49,097 nucleotides of DNA from Flavobacterium sp. A45 (GTDB lineage: Bacteria; Bacteroidota; Bacteroidia; Flavobacteriales; Flavobacteriaceae): assembly GCF_002001005.1 (NCBI RefSeq), contig NZ_MUNX01000040.1:1-49097 (forward strand). The letters are read 5' to 3'. Shown piece after piece: positions 1-7,387 of the stretch. The translations under genes and the position numbers were made by a program. Position 1 is the stretch's first letter. Each line of letters opens with the position of its first letter. The notes beneath the pieces were generated by a model. It worked only from the letters and a program-made list of their open reading frames with translations, made no database searches and had not been told where the DNA came from.

Positions 1-10
1 CTCTTATAAC

Positions 11-1771
11 ATGAAAGAATTACGATATTTAAACAAATATTTCATTAAGTACAAATACAGCTTTTCACTCGGTATTATTATCACCATAATCGCACAAATA
101 TTTTCTTTATTTACACCAAAATTAATTAGTAAGTCATTTAATGAAATTGAAGCTTTCGCTAAAACTAAATCTGTAGACACCAGCGTAATAAGCCAAGAAT
201 TAATTTCGAATATCTTATTAATTATTGCAACGACTATAATAGCAGGTTTCCTTACTTTCTTAATGCGACAAACTTTGATTGTAATGTCGCGTCATATCGA
301 ATTCGACCTAAAAAATGAAGTTTTTCGTCAATACGAAAATCTCTCCCAAAATTTTTACAAGCAAAACCGGACAGGCGATTTGATGAATCGCATAAGCGAA
401 GACGTTTCCAAAGTAAGGATGTATGTTGGTCCCGCTGTCATGTACTCGATAAACACTTTCATCCGTTTTGCCATCGTAATTGGCTATATGTACAATGTAT
501 CACCAAGATTGACTTTGTACACCATACTACCTTTACCCATATTATCCTATTGTATCTTCAAATTGAGTTCTGAAATCAATGTAAGATCGACAACATTCCA
601 ACAATATTTATCCAAAGTTTCCAGTTATACACAAGAAGTTTTTTCGGGAATAAGAGTTATAAAAGCCTATTCATTAGAAGATCAGCATCAATCCAATATT
701 AGTGATCTGGCTAATGAAAGCAAGAGCAAAAGTTTAAGTTTAGCAAAAGTACAATCCCTTTTCGGCCCATTAATGATTGCCCTGATTGGTGTTAGTAACT
801 TAATCGTGATTTATTTTGGAGGTTTGATGTATATTGATGGGACCATCAAAAGTATCGGTACCATTGCTGAATTTATTTTGTATGTGAACATGCTCACTTG
901 GCCTGTAGCATCTTTGGGATGGGTTTCCTCCATGGTACAAGAAGCCGAAGCATCTCAAAAAAGATTGAATGAATTTTTGAAAATCGAACCAGAGATTCAG
1001 AATACAAATATTCACAGATCAAAAATTGAAGGCAGTATTACCTTTGACAATGTGAGTTTCACCTATAATGATACTCAAATAAAAGCACTTCAGAATGTAA
1101 GCTTCACTGTTCATAAAGGAGAAACTCTAGCAATTTTAGGGAAAACCGGTTCTGGAAAATCTACTATTTTGGCCTTACTTTCACGATTATACGATGTAAC
1201 TAGCGGGCAAATTTTGATAGACAACCATGAAATTAGTCAACTCAATTTATTTGATTTGAGAAACAGCATCGGAGTAGTTCCCCAAGATGCCTTTTTATTT
1301 TCCGACACCATCAAGAACAATATCAAGTTTGGAAAAGAAGATGCAACCGATCAAGAAGTGGAAGCAGTGGCAAAAAGTGCTGTCGTTCATGACAATATTA
1401 TCGGTTTCAACAAAGGATACGACACCATATTGGGAGAAAGAGGAATTACACTTTCCGGCGGACAAAAACAACGTGTTTCTATCGCCAGAGCCATCATAAA
1501 AAATCCTGAAATTTTACTATTTGATGACTGTCTGTCTGCCGTTGATACCGAGACCGAAGAAGCCATTTTGAACAATCTTTACCAAATATGCAAGAACAAA
1601 ACCACTATAATTGTTAGTCATCGGGTATCATCTGCAAAAAATGCTGATAAAATTATCATTCTCGAAGAAGGGAAGATAATTGAACAAGGCACTCATAATC
1701 AATTAATAAACCAAAACGGATATTATGCAGCCCTTTATTTAAAACAACTTTCGGAAAAAGAATTGCTTTAA
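11..1771 (+). CDS. ABC exporter, fused permease-ATPase (MdlB/MsbA type)
   Basis: A 586-residue half-exporter of the inner membrane. The N-terminal ~320 residues hold about six hydrophobic membrane segments (the first near residues 18-38), followed by a nucleotide-binding domain. The Walker A motif GKTGSGKS is at residues 377-384, the signature LSGGQ at 481-485 and Walker B ILLFDD at 501-506. Asp506 sits where most exporters have the catalytic Glu, a substitution known from the degenerate subunit of heterodimeric exporters. The D-loop (SAVD) and switch His (VSHRVS) are present. Length is normal for the family. The gene begins 10 bases into the window, so a partner gene upstream cannot be seen. 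Substrate is unknown; lipid or drug export is the family expectation. Confidence 0.9.
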   Translation: MKELRYLNKYFIKYKYSFSLGIIITIIAQIFSLFTPKLISKSFNEIEAFAKTKSVDTSVISQELISNILLIIATTIIAGFLTFLMRQTLIVMSRHIEFDLKNEVFRQYENLSQNFYKQNRTGDLMNRISEDVSKVRMYVGPAVMYSINTFIRFAIVIGYMYNVSPRLTLYTILPLPILSYCIFKLSSEINVRSTTFQQYLSKVSSYTQEVFSGIRVIKAYSLEDQHQSNISDLANESKSKSLSLAKVQSLFGPLMIALIGVSNLIVIYFGGLMYIDGTIKSIGTIAEFILYVNMLTWPVASLGWVSSMVQEAEASQKRLNEFLKIEPEIQNTNIHRSKIEGSITFDNVSFTYNDTQIKALQNVSFTVHKGETLAILGKTGSGKSTILALLSRLYDVTSGQILIDNHEISQLNLFDLRNSIGVVPQDAFLFSDTIKNNIKFGKEDATDQEVEAVAKSAVVHDNIIGFNKGYDTILGERGITLSGGQKQRVSIARAIIKNPEILLFDDCLSAVDTETEEAILNNLYQICKNKTTIIVSHRVSSAKNADKIIILEEGKIIEQGTHNQLINQNGYYAALYLKQLSEKELL

Positions 1772-1838
1772 TTGTTGTATAATACATATATTTTTATGAT
1801 TTTTGATTGCTATTAAATAATAAAATGACGATACGATT

Positions 1839-2222
1839 ATGAGAGAAAATGATATGTTAGAAAAAGAAGAAATCTTTTCAAAAGTTTTAAGAGCTGGTAG
1901 AAGAACCTATTTCTTTGACGTAAGAGCTACCAAAGCTGACGATTATTATATCACAATTACCGAAAGCAAAAAATTCACAGAAGAAGATGGTTCTTTTCAT
2001 TTCAAAAAACATAAAATCTATTTATACAAAGAAGATTTTACCGCTTTTTCAGAAATTCTAGAAGACATGACATCATACGTTTTGAACCACAAAGGCGAAG
2101 AGGTAATTTCGGAGAGACACCAAAAAGATTTCAAAAAAGAATATGCTTCAGATGACAAAACAAACGAAGACATTATTCCAAATACATCTAGCTTTACAGA
2201 TATCGAATTTGACGATATTTAA
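1839..2222 (+). CDS. DUF3276 PUR-alpha-like nucleic-acid-binding protein
   Basis: A 127-residue protein matching the DUF3276 family, a single PUR-repeat fold found throughout Bacteroidota and related to the spirochaete DNA/RNA-binding protein BpuR. The core at residues ~10-85 alternates beta strands (RAGRRTYFFDV, DYYITITESK) with an amphipathic helix (FTAFSEILEDM). The acidic C-terminal tail looks disordered. There is no signal peptide, so it should be cytoplasmic. A second Met six codons into the reading frame (MLEKEE) is an equally possible start. It lies 67 bases after the ABC exporter and ends at a strong terminator. A nucleoid or RNA-binding role is inferred from the family; the target is unknown. 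Confidence 0.85.
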   Translation: MRENDMLEKEEIFSKVLRAGRRTYFFDVRATKADDYYITITESKKFTEEDGSFHFKKHKIYLYKEDFTAFSEILEDMTSYVLNHKGEEVISERHQKDFKKEYASDDKTNEDIIPNTSSFTDIEFDDI

Positions 2223-2241
2223 TATAAAAGGCATAAAAAAC

Positions 2242-2273
2242 AAAAGCCGACAGTTCAAAAACTGTCGGCTTTT
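2242..2273. terminator. Bidirectional intrinsic terminator
   Basis: Perfect 14-bp stem (AAAAGCCGACAGTT paired with AACTGTCGGCTTTT) with loop CAAA. The T tract lies on the plus strand, and the A run at the left base gives a T tract on the minus strand. It separates the DUF3276 gene from the convergent GNAT-like gene. Confidence 0.85.
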
Positions 2274-2309
2274 TGCTTTAATATTAAATAGCAACTATCT
2301 ATTTTTTTT

Positions 2310-3428
2310 TTACAGTTCCTTCCTAAACGTTTTTCTACGACAATGAACCACGGGATTAAAGTTCTTCCAAAGCAATTGAATGGCCAAATTATCTGATAAT
2401 TCGGGTGTTCTAAAACAATTTTGAATTCCTTTTTCGGTAAAAGTTTTGTGGTATTCATTAAAAATCACTGCGGTCACTCCTTTGTTTTGATAATCAGGAT
2501 GCACACCAATAAGATAAAAAACAACATCCTTGCTGTTACGCCTTGCATTCAATAAATGCAAAAACCCAAAAGGAAATAATTTACCATTTGCTTTTTGAAG
2601 CGCTTTCGAAAAACTAGGCATCACAATCGCAAAAGCCACAAGATTTCCGTCCTTATCTTCAACATATTTTATGTATTCAGGATTGATAAAGCTGATGTAT
2701 TTTTTCTTGAAATATTCTTTTTGCACATCGGATATCGCAACAAAGGAAGATAGACTCGCGTACGATTCATTAAACAAATCAAACATTTTATCCACATAAG
2801 GCATTACGGCTTTTGTAGATTTGAAATTGATGGGCTTAAGTTGGTATCTTTTTTTGACCAACTCGTTTATTTTTTCAAAAAATTCTGGTTTAGCATTTGC
2901 AAAAGGGAATTTGTTTTCGACATATTCTTTTTCGGTTACGTAACCTAATTTTTCAAAATGGGTTGCGTAATATGGATGATTATACCAGGTAATCATCGTT
3001 CCTAATTCGTCAAAACCTTCTGTTAAAACACCTACTTTGTCCAGATTTGAGAAACCCATTGGGCCTTCAACATATTCCAAATTATTTTTTTGTCCCAATT
3101 CATATACTTTTTCAAGCAAAGCCTTAGTTACTTCAATATCGTCAATAACGTCAAACCAACCAAAACGAACTTTCTTTTTCTGTTGATGATTAACCTCATC
3201 CCAGTTGATGATTGTCGCAATTCTACCTACTATTTTATTGTCCTTATAAGCAACATAAAAATTGGCTTCAGCGCTGTTAAAAGCAGGATTTTTGGTTTTA
3301 TCAAATGTTTCCAGTTCATCGGCAATTATCGGCGGAACCCAATACGGGTTGTCTTTGTATAAGGAAAAAGGAAATTTTATAAATTCGATTAACTCGTTTT
3401 TAGTCTTGGCTTCTTGAATGGTAATCAT
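2310..3428 (-). CDS. GNAT-fold N-acetyltransferase-like protein (YghO-like, two-domain)
   Basis: A 372-residue cytoplasmic protein. The N-terminal part (residues ~1-130, with WVPPIIADE and FYVAYKDNKIVGRIATIIN) and the C-terminal part (residues ~250-372, with YLIGVHPDYQNKGVTAVIFNEY, the acetyl-CoA-loop-like segment) each resemble GNAT halves. Flavobacterial homologues are often mislabelled GTP cyclohydrolase; nothing in this sequence supports that. It starts 24 bases after the outer-membrane protein gene on the same strand, so the two are probably cotranscribed. Substrate is unknown. Confidence 0.75.
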   Translation of the reverse strand: MITIQEAKTKNELIEFIKFPFSLYKDNPYWVPPIIADELETFDKTKNPAFNSAEANFYVAYKDNKIVGRIATIINWDEVNHQQKKKVRFGWFDVIDDIEVTKALLEKVYELGQKNNLEYVEGPMGFSNLDKVGVLTEGFDELGTMITWYNHPYYATHFEKLGYVTEKEYVENKFPFANAKPEFFEKINELVKKRYQLKPINFKSTKAVMPYVDKMFDLFNESYASLSSFVAISDVQKEYFKKKYISFINPEYIKYVEDKDGNLVAFAIVMPSFSKALQKANGKLFPFGFLHLLNARRNSKDVVFYLIGVHPDYQNKGVTAVIFNEYHKTFTEKGIQNCFRTPELSDNLAIQLLWKNFNPVVHCRRKTFRKEL

Positions 3429-3452
3429 TGCTTTATTTATGGGGAGTTGCTA

Positions 3453-4403
3453 TTACTTCTTTGTTTTTTTAAACCCTTTTTTGGTTTTGCTCTTTTTAGC
3501 CATTTTTTCTGCAGCTTCTTCTTCTTTGGTCAAAAGATGAACTTCCTTGTATCGACCGTCATAACGCCAAGAAAGTCCAACGCCACCATAAAGAATTGAA
3601 GGCGTATCTTTAAAATTAGTACTTATGGAAGCATCAACCTGCATGTTCTTGTTAATCAAATATGCGGCTCCACCTCTAACAATGGCATCACTGTAATAAT
3701 CACTTTTTATACCTTGATTTTCAACAAAAGCAGACCATTTTTTATTAATTCCTTTGGTCAAAGTTAAAATATAACTCAAACTGGGATAATCGGTAGTCAT
3801 GTAATTGGAAATGATATTGGTTACAAAAACCCAAGAACCATCACCCAAATGATTCTGCAAAATGATGGCTACTTTTGGTGTAATTTCAGATTCTGGGGAA
3901 AAATAAAAAGGATTATCAGCTCCTGTAAAATTTGCTCCGGCAAAAATAGCAACAGCAGGGATTACTTGGTGCCAATCGAATTTATGATTTGCTTTCCAAC
4001 TGTATATATTCGCTTCTTTTTTATATCCTTTATTCGGATCATAAATCAAATATTTAGCTCCTAAAACAGATTGCTTGAAATCGGCTCTCTCATCAACCTG
4101 CATCGGATATGTAAATGTTTCATTTAGATATTGAACGTCCGCAATGAATTCTAAATTCTCCAAAAAAGCACCGTATCGCACTTCAAAATCAATTCCAAAA
4201 CCATTAGCATCATACTTTGATAAATTATGACTTTCCTGAATACCAAACACACCTGTTTCTACTTGTAAAACCGTTTTTCCAACTGCAAAAGCAGACATGG
4301 ATTCACCTGGTCGGTTTGAATTAATTTCGTCCGTGTGTTGCCCGTAATGAATTGTTGGAAGTAAAAAAAGGGAAGCAAAAAATAATGTTTTGATATTGAA
4401 CAT
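3453..4403 (-). CDS. Outer-membrane beta-barrel, MetA-pathway phenol-degradation-type family
   Basis: The frame is open to 4469, but I place the start at the Met at 4403 because it opens a clean signal peptide (MFNIKTLFFASLFLLPTIHYG followed by Q). The mature protein begins EINSNRPGESMSAFAVGKTVLQVETG, the usual opening of the 'transporter' family related to the MetA-pathway phenol degradation proteins, and continues as alternating strands typical of an outer-membrane barrel. The C-terminus is unusually Lys-rich (KKSKTKKGFKKTKK) and would extend beyond the barrel. It lies between rdgB and a GNAT-like gene on the same strand. No evidence ties it to phenol; function is unknown. Confidence 0.75.
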   Translation of the reverse strand: MFNIKTLFFASLFLLPTIHYGQHTDEINSNRPGESMSAFAVGKTVLQVETGVFGIQESHNLSKYDANGFGIDFEVRYGAFLENLEFIADVQYLNETFTYPMQVDERADFKQSVLGAKYLIYDPNKGYKKEANIYSWKANHKFDWHQVIPAVAIFAGANFTGADNPFYFSPESEITPKVAIILQNHLGDGSWVFVTNIISNYMTTDYPSLSYILTLTKGINKKWSAFVENQGIKSDYYSDAIVRGGAAYLINKNMQVDASISTNFKDTPSILYGGVGLSWRYDGRYKEVHLLTKEEEAAEKMAKKSKTKKGFKKTKK

Positions 4404-4513
4404 ACTGAAATATTTGAGTGAAAAGCTATAACGCTTTTCAAATGTACTATATTTTATTGTAACTATCATTTTGTTAAAAATTTCTTAGAACATTTGATTT
4501 AATACAAAGTCTA

Positions 4514-5092
4514 CTATGGATTCTGATTCAAAAAATCAATCAATTCGCGAGTAGCTTTTCCTCGGTGACTTATTGCATTTTTGGTTTCCAATGAAAGTTG
4601 CGCAAACGTTTCCTGATATCCTTCAGGCCTAAAAATAGGGTCGTAACCAAAGCCTAGATTTCCGTTTTTTTCTAAAGTGATTACTCCACGGGCAATTCCC
4701 GTAAAAAGATATTGTTTCCCTTTCAGATTTAAAGTAATTACGGTTTTAAACTGAGCATTTCTATTTGCTGAATTTTCTAAATTTACAAGTAATTTATCCA
4801 TATTGTCTTCTGCCGATTTTTGATCACCAGCATAACGAGCAGAATAAACTCCAGGTTCTCCATTCAGCGCTTCCACTTCCAATCCTGTATCATCGGCAAA
4901 GCAATCATATCCATATTTCTCGGTTACGTAATTGGCTTTCATAATAGCATTCCCTTCAATGGTATCAGCAGTTTCTGGAATTTCTTCATTACAGCCTATA
5001 CTTTCCAGACTAATAATTTCAATACTTTCAGGAAGCATACTCTGTATTTCATGAATTTTATGGGCGTTGTTGGTAGCAAAAACGATTTTCAT
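4514..5092 (-). CDS. rdgB: RdgB/HAM1 XTP/dITP diphosphatase
   Basis: A 192-residue member of the HAM1 family, which hydrolyses non-canonical purine triphosphates (XTP, ITP, dITP) to monophosphates and keeps them out of nucleic acids. Diagnostic motifs are FATNNAHKIHEI at residues ~4-15 (substrate loop), DDTGLEVEALNGEPGVYSARYAG near residue 67 (catalytic acidic residue region), GFGYDPIF near residue 147 and SHRGKA near residue 175. Length matches the family. It is the first gene of a leftward group with the outer-membrane and GNAT-like genes; the upstream region to 5354 is shared with the divergent lipoprotein gene. Confidence 0.95.
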   Translation of the reverse strand: MKIVFATNNAHKIHEIQSMLPESIEIISLESIGCNEEIPETADTIEGNAIMKANYVTEKYGYDCFADDTGLEVEALNGEPGVYSARYAGDQKSAEDNMDKLLVNLENSANRNAQFKTVITLNLKGKQYLFTGIARGVITLEKNGNLGFGYDPIFRPEGYQETFAQLSLETKNAISHRGKATRELIDFLNQNP

Positions 5093-5354
5093 TAGAATTT
5101 TATTAGATTTAAATTTACAAAGTAAAAATACGGTGTTTTAAAATGGTTTTTATTATTTTTTTTATTTCTGAAAAATTAAGTTTTTTTTTGTAATACTTTG
5201 ACGCTTAATTACCTGCAATCAACATACATGATATTGCAACATTAAATTTATTTTAACAATAATTATATGTAAGAAACTTTAACATAAAATGTTTTTTTAT
5301 GTATATTTTTACTATTAATATTGCATTTTAATAATCAAAAATTTACAAAATAAA

Positions 5355-5786
5355 ATGAAAAAATTAAGTATTTTATTCCTTTCAGTTTTGACTTTAGGAA
5401 TGACTGTTGTTTCTTGTAGTAGTGATGATGATAAAGCTGAGGCTTCTATTGAGGGAAAATGGAATTTGAGTAAAATGAGCTATACAGCACAAGGAGTAAC
5501 ATCTCCAGAGGCGGATAACTGGGATAATACTCCTGGCTGCACTAAAAATTATTTAGAAATTAAAACAGGAGGTGTTGCTGTCTATGGTGCTTACGAAGGT
5601 ACAGATTGTACTCTTTCAACAGAAACTGGAACTTGGTCTAAAGATGGAAATAAAATCACTATTAAATTTGGTGATGATACTGAAGTTTTTGAACTAATAA
5701 GTGTAACAGATTCAGGTTTGACTCTTAGATATACATTTACTGAATCAGGGCAGTCTTTCACTGTAAATGATATTTATACAAAATAA
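5355..5786 (+). CDS. Lipocalin-like lipoprotein, probably surface exposed
   Basis: A 143-residue lipoprotein. The signal sequence ends in a lipobox with Cys21 (TVVSC), followed by SSDDDK, an acidic tract like the lipoprotein export signal that sends flavobacterial lipoproteins to the cell surface. The rest (IEGKWNLSKMSYTAQGV ... GTWSKDGNKITIKFGDDTEVFELISV) is the short all-beta pattern of the Bacteroidota lipocalin-like family. Two Cys residues in the body could form a disulphide. It has its own long AT-rich 5' region and its own terminator, so it is monocistronic. Ligand unknown. Confidence 0.85.
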   Translation: MKKLSILFLSVLTLGMTVVSCSSDDDKAEASIEGKWNLSKMSYTAQGVTSPEADNWDNTPGCTKNYLEIKTGGVAVYGAYEGTDCTLSTETGTWSKDGNKITIKFGDDTEVFELISVTDSGLTLRYTFTESGQSFTVNDIYTK

Positions 5787-5806
5787 TTGTTTTAAATATT
5801 AAATAT

Positions 5807-5837
5807 AAAAGCCAACAGCAATGTTGGCTTTTTTTAT
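5807..5837 (+). terminator. Intrinsic terminator after the lipocalin-like gene
   Basis: Stem AAAAGCCAACA paired with TGTTGGCTTTT around loop GCAA, followed by a run of T. Confidence 0.85.
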
Positions 5838-5972
5838 ACTGTTTTTGACCAAATCCATTTCGGAAAAGTATTTCTTATCAGTTTAATAAAATTAGATTTA
5901 AACAATTAAAATACTGTAGGTTAAAAAACCGTTAAAAAGCTATTTTTCAGCAATTTAAACATTAAAAAATTG

Positions 5973-6138
5973 TAAATTTGATTGTGGTTTTGATTAATTA
6001 CTTGAGCATATAATATCACAAATATTCAATATTAGAAAAAGTATTCTCAATAGTCAACTATACCGAATTTAAGTATAAGTTAGATAATGATAAATCAGAA
6101 CTACAATGGGAGGGCGGTACATACGCCCTCCTTTTTTT
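5973..6138 (+). ncRNA. Candidate small RNA between promoter-like box and orphan terminator
   Basis: The 312 bases between the lipocalin gene and the NYN gene hold no convincing reading frame. They contain a -7-type box TAAATTTG at 5973-5980. They also contain a strong plus-strand terminator, GGAGGGCG paired with CGCCCTCC (6109-6131) followed by seven T. The lipocalin gene already has its own terminator, and on the minus strand this hairpin has no T tract. It therefore appears to end a separate plus-strand transcript of about 150 nt. No match to a known RNA family is claimed. Confidence 0.35.
6109..6138 (+). terminator. GC-rich intrinsic terminator with no gene in front of it
   Basis: Eight-base perfect stem GGAGGGCG/CGCCCTCC, loop GTACATA, then CTTTTTTT. 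The polarity is plus strand, facing the end of the minus-strand NYN gene. Confidence 0.75.
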
Positions 6139-6147
6139 ATTGCTATT

Positions 6148-6936
6148 TTAAGTATAACGCAATCTTACATAAACGTGCTTGATTCCTTTTTTATCTGAAT
6201 CCCTTTCGTCTATTTCCAGAATATCGGTAAGTGATTTGAGCATAGGTGTGAGTTTATTGAAACCATAACTTCTTGGGTCAAACTCTGGTTTTTTCTTTAC
6301 TATAAGATTTCCAACATCACCCAAGAAAGCCCAGCCGTCATCATCGCAAATATCATCTATAGTATCTTCTATCAGCTCGATGGTTTTGTTATCAATTTTT
6401 ATGGCAGTTTCTTTTTCAGGAGTTTTCTTGATTTCTTTGGCATCTGCAGCTGGAGTTGAGGCTGTTCGTTTTGGTTTTTTCTTATTGATTGCACCTTCCA
6501 ATACCTCTATAAAAATGAATCGGTCGCAAGACACAATAAAAGGATTTGGTGTTTTTTTCTCGCCCATACCAATAACTTTCATTCCCGATTCCCGTAATCG
6601 AATCGCCAGTCTTGTAAAATCGCTGTCACTGGAAACAATGCAAAAACCATCCACCTTGTCCGAATACAGCAAATCCATCGCATCGATAATCAGGGCAGAA
6701 TCAGAGGAGTTTTTCCCGACGGTATAACTGTATTGCTGAATGGGTGTAATGGCGTGTTCAAGCAACACGGACTTCCAACCGTTGGCATTGGGTTTGGTCC
6801 AATCGGCATAAATACGTTTTGTGGTTGGCGTTCCGTATTTGGCGATTTCCTCCATCATTCCTTTTACATTACTGTAAGGAACGTTGTCGGCATCAATGAG
6901 TACGGCAAGTTTTAGTTCTTTTGTATTTTGGGACAT
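6148..6936 (-). CDS. NYN-domain putative ribonuclease with C-terminal OST-HTH/LOTUS domain
   Basis: A 262-residue cytoplasmic protein. Residues ~9-150 form a NYN (PIN-like) domain with LAVLIDADNVP, KNSSDSALIIDAMDLLYSDKVDGFCIVSSDSDFTRLA and MKVIGMGEKKTP, which carry the acidic residues expected for a metal-dependent RNase. A charged linker (~151-185) leads to a winged-helix OST-HTH/LOTUS domain (residues ~190-262, DDDGWAFLGDVGNLIVKKKPEFDPRSYGFNKLTPMLKSL), a module that binds RNA. This pairing, as in LabA/MARF1-like proteins, suggests RNA cleavage or turnover. It has no close same-strand neighbour. The target is unknown. Confidence 0.85.
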   Translation of the reverse strand: MSQNTKELKLAVLIDADNVPYSNVKGMMEEIAKYGTPTTKRIYADWTKPNANGWKSVLLEHAITPIQQYSYTVGKNSSDSALIIDAMDLLYSDKVDGFCIVSSDSDFTRLAIRLRESGMKVIGMGEKKTPNPFIVSCDRFIFIEVLEGAINKKKPKRTASTPAADAKEIKKTPEKETAIKIDNKTIELIEDTIDDICDDDGWAFLGDVGNLIVKKKPEFDPRSYGFNKLTPMLKSLTDILEIDERDSDKKGIKHVYVRLRYT

Positions 6937-6942
6937 ACCTAA

Positions 6943-6988
6943 TTTAGATTTTAGATTGCAGATTTTAGACTTCAGATTTTAAATTTTC
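6943..6988. repeat. TTTAGATTT-type simple repeat
   Basis: Degenerate tandem units of TTTAGATT/GCAGATTTTAGA just upstream of the NYN gene start. Similar units occur at 33917-33947. Short repeats of this kind are common between genes in flavobacteria; no function is claimed. Confidence 0.5.
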
Positions 6989-7075
6989 AAATTGATATTG
7001 CAATTGTGATTACTATCAACATTAAAACAACTTCAAATATACGTGTTTTATTGAAGAAAGTTGTTGATTACAGCA

Positions 7076-7220
7076 TTAGCCCTGATGGAAATGGAAAGCC
7101 TCGACGGAATAAACCTATTTTTTCTTGTGGTGCAAGAGCGACCAACGAAAGCTCCATGCGGCACAATAGAAAAAAAGGTTTATGACAGAGAGCTTGTAAT
7201 GGACAGCAGGAGAAAGCTCC
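7076..7220 (+). repeat. Structured intergenic repeat, copy A
   Basis: Fills most of the gap between the NYN gene and the oxoamine synthase (6937-7387). It begins TTAGCCCTGATGG and ends near AGCAGGAGAAAGCTCC. The middle can fold into a long stem (ATAAACCT.TTTTTCT paired with its complement at 7170-7185). At the apex, 7136-7155, is GAGCGACCAACGAAAGCTCC, which itself can pair GAGC with GCTC. Copy C at 22944-23090 has the same order of parts. A 68-codon frame here is not considered a gene. Confidence 0.65.
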
Positions 7221-7342
7221 TCACATTGACTTCGCTAAAAATGACCCTTCGACTTCGCTCAGTATGATGGTATTGCTATTTATAATGGTTTGGTTTTAGA
7301 AAAATAAATATACTTTCAAGATGCTAATACATTATAAATAAT

Positions 7343-7350
7343 TATTTTTG
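7343..7350 (+). promoter_or_regulatory. -7 box TATTTTTG
   Basis: Matches the Bacteroidota consensus TAnnTTTG, 38 bases before the start of the oxoamine synthase. No clear -33 TTTG was seen. Confidence 0.4.
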
Positions 7351-7387
7351 CAACTTCTTAAAATTAATAGTAGTACAGATATATATT

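Noticed and set aside
7061..7267. 68-codon plus-strand frame
   Set aside because: It lies wholly inside the structured repeat copy A, and its sequence is dictated by the repeat; no homologous protein pattern.
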